Source: Spirodela intermedia (taxonomy: Eukaryota; Streptophyta; Magnoliopsida; Alismatales; Araceae). From it: a stretch of 64,000 nucleotides of DNA. A program made the position numbers and the translations under genes. This document shows positions 49,401 through 61,400 of this stretch, in pieces. The notes below the pieces were generated by a model. That model had not been told where the DNA came from and ran no database searches. It worked only from the letters and a program-made list of their open reading frames with translations. The DNA is taken from the NCBI GenBank assembly GCA_902729315.2, contig LR746265.1:3576892-3640891 (forward strand), in the 5' to 3' direction. Numbering within the stretch: position 1 is the first letter of the stretch; the number at the start of each line of letters is the position of its first letter.

Positions 49401-52400
49401 GGAAAGGCACATAGCCGCAGTAAATTCACTGTGAAATAGGCATTAAGGATCGCACACCTATGGATATGAAAGAGTCTTGTAGAGCATGAAATGAAAGCTG
49501 GAATATACAAGAGGACCGTGTAGTGTAGTGGCTCATTATATATTTGAGTTAATCTAAACTTTTAAGGAACAAAATAACCACAATTTTTGGTATGTGAACT
49601 GCTTGGAGGATTTAATTGTTGAATTCCCTTCAGTTCCTCTGTGTCTTGAAGAACAAGATACCTTGTGGAAGGGAGGAAAACCGGAACTTCTATTGAATAT
49701 CAGGAAAGGAAATCTTTTTTTGAATGCTCTACATCACGACATGGGATCAGTTATTTATAACAGATCCACGGGGAAGGTTCTAGATACAGAACCTTACACT
49801 CCGGGACAATACTTGTAGAAGTCTTTATGAGGAGACTTCTACAATATTTCGTACAAAGAACCTTTCCAAGCAGTTGCAACAAGACTCCCCCTCATAAGTC
49901 TTTATGAGGAGACTTCTACAAAACTTCTATGAAGACAATACTCCGTGCTTCCGGCCTTAATAGAAAAGGAGTCTTCTTACCATTTATGGACTCTGCCAGT
50001 TCCAGCATAAGTACTGTTAAAGTCTTTATAACAGATTAATATCTTTGCTAATGTGCAAGAGCGGGGAAGATAATTGTGTAATTGTGTTTCATATTGAAAG
50101 TAAATTAGCGATATATGCAGCTCTATTTATGCAGCCCATCTTACATACATTCCATTCACACTACTTTATACGTTAATATATTTCAACTCATCATGATTAG
50201 TAAATAAGATTGATCCATGCTGAATTCAGATATCACTCCTATGTATGAAGGGCGTGGATAAGTGCATAACATTATAACATATGTGATCCACTTTCTTCTT
50301 TCTTCAACTTTTCACTATAAGTTGCTGCAAGATGCCCCTCCTATGACAAATTAGCTACCTTGACAACTGATGTATTCCATTCTTCGTCAATTAATTTTTA
50401 TAAATTTGATAGGGCTAATATTGGTCGTTGATGAAAGGCCACGTCTTTGAAAAACTAATGTAACATACGATAAGTTGGGAAAAAAAAATTTATACACTGA
50501 ATCCATAAAATTATCTCTGAAAAAAAAGATTGCTCTGAATCCTCAGGAGAGGGAAATAACATTTCCGCCATACTGAAAAACATCTTTTCGTTATAACTGT
50601 GTACCTCTTTGCATAGGGAGACAAGTAGTAATATATCCCCTAAATAATAGGATCTACTAGTATATTTTACCTTTGTGTAGAATAGCATACACTGCCTTAG
50701 TTTGTGGTTTTTGGTCTTGCATATGGGCTTTATATTCTGTTTGGGAGGTGATTTAAATATCCTTGGCTTTTGTTTACAGATCAAGTCGTACTGTCTGCAT
50801 AATAATATCTGGTTATAACCATATGTTCATTTGTGATGCATTTAAATTGGAAAACGTCTTGTGACAATGAATTACCTTTGCCAATATTGATACAGTTCCT
50901 TTAATAATGATACTGCTATTAGATTCTTTGAAAAGTTTAGAAATAGAAAACAGCAATTAATCTTTTAGATTCTTTGGTGACTGAAGTTATTTGTATCATT
51001 TGGTATGACAGATCAGGATGATGGATTTTAATAATACTGATCTTATCTCTATAGTTCTATCTCATATTCTACAGTTTCAAATGCAATGGAATTATTATTT
51101 TCTCATGAAGAGTGTTTAACTAAAGTAATATGAAGCAAATCTTGTCATTTACAGGTAGGAGTGGATAATATGTGTATCCTCGTACATGCGGTCAAACGTC
51201 AGCCATTGGATTTGTCTTTGGAGGGACGGATAAGCAATGCACTCGTTGAAGTTGGGCCATCCATAACTCTTGCTAGTCTTGCCGAAGTCCTAGCATTTGC
51301 TGTTGGAAGTTTTATCCCTATGCCTGCATGCCGTGTATTCTCAATGTTTGCCGGTAATATGTTTTTGCTCAACTTTAATTTGTCAGAAACATGTGCAGCT
51401 ACTTATTTCAAGAATATGGAATATTGGAAATGGACTAATATCGCAGATTACAATTTTTTTGTTGTTATAGTTTACCTGTGACTCTTAAGATCTGAGGGCA
51501 TTATCAATTTTATTTGCTGAAATGCTTCTTGAGGGAGGTTACTTAAACATTTCATATTTTCCACAGCATTAGCTGTTCTCTTGGACTTCCTACTGCAAAT
51601 CACAGCTTTTGTATCATTGATAATTTTTGACTGTTTGAGAGCTGAGGACAGCAGGATCGATTGCTTCCCCTGTATAAAAGTTCCTACTTCGGATGGTGAT
51701 CACAATAAAGGTAGCTGAAGATCATGCTCGTAGTTTTAAAGAGAAACCTCACATTATTTAATCTTTTGGGTTTTCAGCTTAAGTTCTTTGTTTTAATTTT
51801 TTTTTGGGTGATTTTCCAATGTAGATCGTGGTGTGAGAGACCTTGGACTGCTTGGTCGTTACATGAAGGTGAATCTTATGTTATCTCTTGAAGTGTTTAT
51901 GCTGTTTTTTCCATTGATTTTATGTAAATATTGAACAGTGGGAGTCAAAAAAGGATTAGCTTGGCCTTATTCCTCTCAGATCCTTGCAACATACTTAATT
52001 TGAACAAAACAAACATACTGTGATCAGGCTTCACAGGAAGTGGGAGAAAAGGAAGAGCGGACAAGAAGAAGACAACGGAACAGAAAAAAGGTGTACTATG
52101 CGTAAATGATTGGGCAGAAGAGGGAAAGTGTGTATTTGCAGATGGAGGAAAAAAATCGGTAACAATATCAGGAGGATGCACACATACGCATGAGCGCATG
52201 CGCAAACAACCTGATTCACTTGGATAATTCATGAAGTCATTAAATTGATAATTGAAAAAAGTAAATGTCGTATTAACGAATTTTATCATAATTTCTTCAG
52301 GTTAGTTTTTTCCAGAGTGACTCGTAAATTTCTTGTTCTGAAAATCTATAAAATTTAACGGCAACTTTAGCATCCTCTTTGTGGGAAATTTTTGTGCCCG

Positions 52401-55400
52401 CATGTGATCATTGTCATATGGAATTTGTGTGACTGGAACTGAAACTATCGAAATTTCAAAGACGCGGAAAAGTTTCCAATTCTGTTTACTCTAAATCCTC
52501 TATGAGAATGATGCATCTCAAAATCTAGAGGAGATTCAAAAGGGCATCTTTTGCTGATCGATCTTTCTTTTTGGGAAATTCTTGTCTCCTTCCCAGTTAT
52601 GAGAGCTGCAATGACTCTTCTTTTTAGTTATTGGTAAGCATATATGCTTATCAAAATGCAATATTGCAAACTGGTTATCTGCCTGAGTCCTTGAAAATTG
52701 GAACTTGGAAGCTTAAAGAAGACTTGATAAATATTTCATTTATACCATCTAAAATTTCTATTTCCTGCCATCGATCTACACTTATTTTCTGATTTTGCTC
52801 TTTATACATTTCTGGCTGATAGAATATGAGAAAAGCAAAATAATAGTGGCCTTTTGGACTACTGAACATAAGAAGCAACATTTACAGCTAAACCTCTGGG
52901 ATATGGAGAGAAAGAAAAGTGAAAGAGGAAGAAAATCTATTCAGGTAGAAGTAGGAATGGAATCAAGGTAAGAAAAGAATAAGTATATGAGAAACCTAAG
53001 CTATAGCTTAGGTCACTGCTTGCAATGTTTTCTGTTTTTTTAACTGACGTTTTAGCTCTATATTCTTTGATATTCATGCAATTTGAAATACATACTGTGC
53101 TTGTTAACATGATATACCTAGCTATTTTTCAAGACTTCTTTCTCGTCTATACAGCTCTTCTCCTTGATTACTATTTTAAAATTTTCTATTCAGCTTTTTG
53201 CAAGTAGAAAAGTTTTTATCCCCTTGCTGGCATCTCGCCTCCTTATTTTCTTATGTGGATAATCCGTAGTAAACTTGGTAACATCTTCTCTTTTTTATCA
53301 TCAGACGCTTTTAGAATCATAATCTCGAAGAGTTTTTTATTATTTCATGAATTTTCACTTTTTTGTTTTTCTAACTTCTTCAATTGTGTTTGACTTGTAG
53401 GAGATTCATGCCCCTATACTGGGGTTTCTGGGTGTCAAAATTGCCGTTGTTGCTGTCTTTATTGGTTTTGCATTTGCTAGCATTGTAAGCTGTTATGCAT
53501 TATGATACCCCCTATTTTGCCCAAGCCTGTACTGATGTGATTTGTTAAAATCTTTTTTTTCTTATGTTACCTACACAGCATAGAATAGCATGTTATGAAC
53601 TCTGCCATTGTGCAATGATACGTTCTAATTTTCTTAACTATGTTCTCCATTATCTCACATGTATGGTAACTGTTTCTTTTCGTGTTTATTCTTTTTTGAA
53701 ATGCAGTTTTTCCAGTTGTTATTTCCCATTTTTTGAAGTGCATGTATGAATTACGGACATCGATATACATTTTCAGTTTTCTATATCAAATATTATTTCC
53801 GCTTCAAATATTATATGGATGAGTCTCTTTTCTCATGTGCTCGTTATTGCTAAATTACCTCAAACCCAATTAACTATATATTTTCAGTTTTTGATTAGTT
53901 ACTCTCCACCCCGTCAGATTTCTTTCTTTTTCGCCATTTGGGTCTCTGGTAAAGTGTTTGATGATGTAAATAAACATCACAGACGAACTATTAGTGAACG
54001 AGCATTTCTCCTGCGGAATACAGTTGCAACGAAGTCATTCTATGCTCTAGGGTCTTTCATGCTGATTCCTTATTAGCATTGTCTTTGTCATGAACTTCTA
54101 AACATCTATCCTGTTAAAGAATATTATTAACGTGATCGTTTTCAGTTATTATTATATGAGTATACGTTACTCTCGATAACAGTTGTCTTGTTTTCTTGAA
54201 ATATGTAGGCTCTTTCTACGAGAATTCAACCTGGTTTGGAGCAGCAGATCGCCCTTCCAAGAGATTCATATCTTCAGGTTACATTGAATTCGTCATTTTT
54301 TAGCACATTTTGTCTTAATGTGCTGCATAACCTATGCATCCTTCTCTGCAGGATTATTTTAATGATCTGGCTAAATATCTTAGAGTAGGACCGCCATTAT
54401 ATTTTGTTGTGAAGGACTATAATTACAGGTATTGACAGAAAATTAGAAATTATTTTATTGCATTTTTTTAACGTTTTATTTATTTTCAACGCTGTATTTG
54501 AAGGATGATGACATATTAACTTAAACTCTATGGCCTCTCATCTCTTTATGAGAAGCCTTATATCTCGTGTCAGTGCTCTCGCCATCTTCTAGTTACGTGG
54601 AAGAGAAATCGAGAAAAAATTCACGAGATGAATTTCAGATCTGAAACTCAAAGGAAAGAGGATAACACTATAGCATATAAATGGCATGAGAAGTTTCAAT
54701 GTATGTATGAAAATTAAAGACTGGATTAATTGATGGATCTGCACTAGGTGATCTGGATTCTGAATCTTTCTGAAATTGCACCAAAATTTTGGTCAGTCTT
54801 GAATTGTAATTCACTAATATATGGAAATTGTCTAATCTTAGTGAAATCTTTCTGAAATTGCACCATTTCATCCATCTTGTGAAATGGGAGTGGATATAAA
54901 TTTATGATATATTATGATGGTTTTTAGAGATAAATTTGTGGAAGCATTGATGTCTATGGGTCCAAAGTGTGCAGCTAGGAGAATTGATAATGCTATGGTC
55001 TGCAAGTGCCTTTGAAGACGAATGATGATAACTGGCTGTCAATGCTTGCCCTTCATAATAGTTGGGGGGTTCTCATAGATTGCCCGTTAATTTTGGGAAC
55101 AGTATGCTCTGTAATTGAGTTGAGCGATTTTATCCACTTTTGAAATCTTCTATAAGTGAGATGGGAATTGTGAATCCTATTTTGAGACCCTGAATTTTGG
55201 TACTAAGTGTATGGAATATCTCGTTTGACAGTTTTGACAAATGCTTTCATTACTAAGTTCCCTTCATTAGGAGAATATGAACAGACAAATGGCAGACTAA
55301 TAAGGTGCTGACTCACATGATGCTATCGTTAACAGTTCAATAATAAAAAACAAAAACCCTGATTTGTGTGTTCCAGCGCCTGTTTTATGAGTTTTTATTA

Positions 55401-58400
55401 AAAATCATATTGTGTTTGAACTAGGGGGAGAAATATGATGTCTTCTATCAGCCAGTGAATGACAGGTGGAAATTCCTAGAGAAAGAAGCACTGGCGCCAT
55501 TTTATGAGAAAACTGTTGAAAAAATTTTCATAATTTCTCAGGAGATGAACTTAGGAACTTGTTGGTTCAATTGGGGGTTGGATAAGAGGAGGGTAGGCAC
55601 TTGTGTTGGATTTACATGAATAAAATCATAATTGTGATGAAAGTGCGGAACACATTGACATTGAGGGAATGTCTTTCCAATTTGAGAAATCGCCGCTTTC
55701 CTTTCTTGCTGATATGGTATTAATGAGATAAAAGCTAGGGAAATAAGGGGATCCATATTCCTTGGTCATAGATCGTGGAAACAGTGACGATTAATGGAGA
55801 TGGAAGCTAGAGCACAAAACGATGAGAAGCTTTTGCCATTTTGAAGTGACTTATCTGAACTGGATTTTTTTTCCCCTCCATGACAACGCAATGTATTATT
55901 TTTCATCGGTTGCACCTTTAATATTCGGACTGAGTTCGCACACCTTGTAGCTTGGAGTCAAACCATACGAACCTGTTATGCTCCATCAGCCAATGTGATT
56001 CAGGATCTCTTTTGAACGAGGTAACTTCTTTTTCCTTCTGAAAAATGCATGATATTAAATTGAAAAGATAAAAATAATTAAATATGTGGCACCATAATTC
56101 CAATTAGATGTTGTATGTTAACTTGCTGTGATTTTTTGGTGCATCCCACATCCTGTCCTAGAAAATGCCTTATCTCCTGAGACATGCTTTTGTTTCTGGA
56201 AAAAGGCATCGAAATTGACGCAAGAATAGATGCCTTATTCGATGTTCACATATACACGCACACTTCGATGATTCCAAGTAATGTTTCTTATTTTACATCT
56301 ATTTCTTATAGATATCACAAGCATCATTGGCGCCAGAGTCAAGTTACATTGCTAAGCCAGCTGCTTCATGGCTAGATGACTTTCTTGTTTGGTTATCACC
56401 TGAGGCTTTTGGTTGCTGTCGCAAGTTTACAAATGGGAGTTATTGCCCCCCTGACGATCAGGTTATCTCTTAAGCTCATAGGAACAATTATGTTTTTGTC
56501 TATTGGGGTGTGATGTCCAATGAGAAAATGTGTTTTCACCTTTTTTGACATCCAGCGATGAAAATAACTCAATATTCAACACAATAGTTGGTCTATCAGA
56601 GAAACGTGACCTTAATCCCACAACGGAAAGAGAAAACTAAGCAAGGTCATTGTGAAAAAATGAAATAAATAATCCTTTGAAATCATTAATTTTGATGATG
56701 TAAATACTAGTGGATAAATCTTTTCTCTGGATAAGTAAATCAGATCTTCTTTGATGACTCTCTTCCGTTTTACATTATTTTTTTGAGAATTTTCTCCCCC
56801 ATTGCAGCCTCCTTGCTGTTCTCCGGATGAAGGCTCATGTGACATAGGAGGTGTATGCAAAGATTGTACCACGGTACTATTCATCTTCTTGCAATTGTAT
56901 CTTGATTTTTTTTAATAATGATATTTAAAGCTCGTTCTTATTACTTTATGCACTGAATTACTGTTTCCTGTTTCAGTGTTTTCTTCATTCAGATTTACAA
57001 AAGAGTCGCCCATCCACAGTGCAGTTCAGGGAAAAACTTCCGTGGTTTCTCAATGCGTTACCGTCAGCTGATTGTGCCAAGGGTGGTCATGGAGCCTATA
57101 CGACCAGTGTGGACTTGAATGGTCATATCTTTTCTTCCCATTTACGCGCTTTGTAAAATGCCATCAGATACTGTTAGTCATATCTAGTCGAAGTTAATTG
57201 ACTACAAGTTCGGTTCGTTTTTGACACGATTATTATTTAATCAGGTTATGAGACTGGTATCATCCAAGCATCAGCCTTCCGCACTTATCATACACCTCTT
57301 AATAAACAGGTAAAAACGATTATTTGATTTGCAAAACTTTAATCTGGTTGTTCTAAAATCAGGACCATTTTGCAGGTTGATTATGTCGACTCTATGAGGG
57401 CTGCACTTGATTTCAGTTCTAAGGTTTCTAATTCTCTGAAGGTTGGTGAATGTTCTTTGGATGCTCAGTTTTGTTTTTTTCTTTTATCATGTCCGTTTGA
57501 TACCTCAAACCAAAGCCGATGTTTTCAAATGATTTCCTGCCATGATCTTTTCCTATGAGCTAATTAGCCATTGGCGGAAATTTGGAATCCCCTTCGTGGT
57601 GGAGACCTCTACCTTCCAATAGAATAACAAGGACTGCATATTTCTCCGTACAATCTGCTTGGAACTAATATGCTTATGGATTGATCCGTGGGCAGTACTC
57701 AGTACAAACCTAAATTTCCTCTGGAAGTCAAACTGTCATATTTCTGAAATATGACGTAATCTTTTAATCCAAATGGTTCGCATTTGTTCAATTATGTATT
57801 TTATGATTGTGTAAAGACACATTCACGTGTTGAATGTGAATATATGATTAGATATCACATTTGATTGGTACCATTGATAGGTCATACTAGTACGATGCTC
57901 TTTATCCTGGTCCTGGGCTTTACTTGGGTATGCCCTGGAAGATCATTGAAACCCGAGATGAGCCGTTAAATGGTGAATGTTGTTTATCCTCAGGAAAGTG
58001 AGAGGTTGGAAATCTTTACAGGAAGAGGAACAAGTTGAAGTCAATCAATAATTAGTGATGATGTTGGACTAGGCTTTTTCTTTGCGCTTTTAGCAATGCT
58101 TTCTTGGTTATTTGATGCATGTAATAAGAAAGCTGTGTCGTTATTTCTCTGATTAGTCGTGTTGGTCTGGGCTACTTCGAATCAGCTAGACTACGAGATG
58201 GATGATGAGCTCACATGGGTGTCATATAATGTGAATTCTTTTGAGGAAGGTGGAACGTGAGTGAAATGGTGAGATTGGTGGCTAGAAATCATTCTGTTAT
58301 CGTGACCACCATGCGAAATAGTCTATCTATTTAGTATCTTAAATGACTTCTTCAGATTAGCGGCCCGATGACCACTTGAAGTCTCTAACCTTTTTTTTTT

Positions 58401-61400
58401 TCGGGGGGCACTGGGACATAAAGGAGGGATGGTCTCTCCCATACATCGCTTATGGGGCTCTTGTGCAGATTTCAGTTTGAGTTTTTTCTCAATTTTATCA
58501 CATCCAAGATTGATCACAAAAGTTCTTTTCATTTCTCTGTAGATGTCTTTTCTCGTAGGTCAATTGAAAAGTTGTTTTTTGGTTGACATCAAGTCAATGC
58601 TCATTCCATGTTTTCATTAAGAAACCACCACCCATAATTAGATGGATTAAAATTTTAAGATTGAAGATTTCAAATTTTCCTAAAATGATATGTATTTTCA
58701 CTATAGCTTTCAAGATGTATTTCAATTTAATGTATCTAGGAAAGGATTGTGAACCATCATTAGCTAAATCAACATGGAATGTCCTTAATTCAGATATGTA
58801 TTTTCATCTGTCTCAAATTCCAACGTGCCCACTGTGAGCACGTGAGATGTAGAAAACCATATTTTCTGGATATCGTTGACCATGTGAATTGGGTGGCTTT
58901 TTCCATCTTATTCAAATCTGAAAATTTATTTAGAAATTTTGAAAATGATTGGAAACGGACCTTCTTCAGGTTTGTTCCCACTCGCTACCATCTGGTTTCA
59001 CCGCTGAGTCCCATGTCAGCAAAATCCGTTTCGATCTATGATTTTAAAGATTTTATTCTTTTTACTATTTCAAATGTATACAAGGGACATTTAATGAAAA
59101 TACAAAAAATTCTTGAAATTTTTTGTCTGACAAGTTGTCCGTCTACTTACATTTGTTATCATTCCTATCCACACTGACGGCGCTATTTCTTGCAGATTGA
59201 AATATTTCCGTACTCAGTTTTCTATATATATTTCGAGCAGTATCTGGACATATGGAAGACTGCGTTAATTGACATCTCCGTTGGCCTTGGTTTGTAGTCT
59301 TAAACCTGAACAAGTCAGATGATCCTTCAAATTTGTCTTTCTGAGATCGATATTAATCATGCAGTACAGGTTTTTTCTGTATCGATTATTCTGACAAGTA
59401 GGCTTAAGACTGACTCTGACCCTTGCTTATGACTTTTTCCGCCATATGATTACTGAAATTTTTATGGAAAAACAGAAAAGTATTTTTCAACTTATGCAAT
59501 CTCCCTTGAATCACTGTATTTACATCCCTGGTGCCATAAAACCATGCTAGATGTAATCCGCTCTCTCAACCGTTCTTTATCTCTAGCAAGGATGGCATAA
59601 TCAGGATAGAATCCTGAAGACATTGATGATGGAATGAAGAGGTAAAGAAGAAAGATGCAACCCTGGGTTTATCTGCTGCACTACAGAGAAATCTCTCTTA
59701 AACCTACAACCCAAGTCAAGGGGTGTCATGTGAAGCACTGAAAAGGATGAAATATTGAATATTGAGATTCTTTATGAGTTATATGTTCTAATATACCCAA
59801 TGACTCGATCAACTCCGATAATAATAATAAAAAAGGCGTAAACAGATTCCGGATTGTCATTTTAGATCCCTGATTGGATTCGAATCTAGAAAACCCACCT
59901 AGGTTAAAAAAAAGAGTGTATTTTAGTAGAATGAGTATAAATATCTTTAATAGTTATACATTATTGTTAAAACTTGTTTGCTTTAAAATCACATACCCCT
60001 TAGCCCCTTAAACGTAATCGCCAATCTTGTTCCGTAAGAAGTGAGTGGAAGAATCCTGTCTAAGCAGTTGCAGTGGCCATTGGAAACAATGGTTCATTAT
60101 GGCAGCAGTAGAAAACACCTTTTTTTAATCTCTGTTCTTTTCGCGTTACTTTTCTTATTCTTCTCTTCTTCGTCTTTTTTGGCCTTTCCTAGAGTAGACG
60201 TCTAGCTTAAATCTGCCTGCTACCTCGCACTGACAGAGTCCATGCAGTTGAAATCAGCCAAGCTGACTGGGTTCCTTCTTTTTGTATTTTCTCACTTGGA
60301 ACCAAATCAGGACTCCAATTTCCCCACACCATGCCATGGTCTCCTAAGTGTAGGGATGCACAAAACATTTTCTTAGAAAAATACAGCTCCGTTGTAGATT
60401 CTTGGGGTCTAAAGCTTATTCAGACGATGGATGCACATCAGAATGTGTATGTCTTGCTGCCGCACCCACTGTCTTTTCCTCCCTTTCTTTTTGCTTTGGT
60501 GAGTGATGGATTGATGTTTGACATTTCGAAGTGACAATGTGGGACATGTCATCTTTTCTTTATTCACAAAAAATCCTACGACCTTGCTCCCTTGAAGCTC
60601 GTCGGATGTTCATATGAGGAACTCTCTTCACTAACTGAGATAGGTCGGAGCATCCCCGTCCAAAACTCAGACACCCCCGTCCCCTGAAGAAAATGAGAAG
60701 AGAGAAAATAAAGGAAAAGAATTGGAAACCCTTAAAAAACTTTGAAGTTTTTTGTCGTACATGAAGCTTTTCCAGAAGTCCTTCCAAATGACTTCCATTT
60801 ATTCTCTTCACTCATAATAAAAACAATGATTTATGTTCTAATAAAAATTATCAGAAAATTTTATTCATAGCTTCATGATACAAAACAATAAAGACCCAAG
60901 ATCCACTACTTTTGAAGGAAATTTGAAAAATCTAGTGAATAATATTAGTAGGGAAGAAATAATATACTTAATCTTGTACCAATCTTTGCAAAGGTCAATT
61001 TGAAACACATACAGAAAGAATGTTCTGAGACGAAGCTCATATTTTTCTTTGGAAATTTTAATTTTATGAGACCAAGTAATTTTTGTGTAACTATTCCACT
61101 TTTTGTCATTTTGATTTTTTTTCCTTGAACCTTTGGCTTGCACTACACGACTGACCTCTAATATTGCGTCATCTATGACGATTCAACAGGTGCTGTCTTT
61201 ATTGCTTGCTGGGTTATCACCTGCAGGTTGTCATTCTTTTCCATGCTCTTGTTTCTTTGATCTAGACTTTTGGTTGTGTTTCGGTATTTTCAGAGTAATT
61301 TCTTCTTACTTATATTTTAGCACTGTCTATTTTTTTCTGATTTAATGGATTCAGCTTATGGAACTCAGCAATAATTCTGATAGTTCTGGCAATGATCGTC

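Larger units (their letters stand above)
47732..51154 (+). other. NPC1 intron 19 (3.4 kb)
   Basis: The longest intron seen in this gene, between the SSD segments EVIPFLVLA and VGVDNMC. It contains the inverted-repeat element at 49382-49886 with its duplicated hairpins. Elsewhere I see only AT-rich sequence. Confidence 0.8.
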
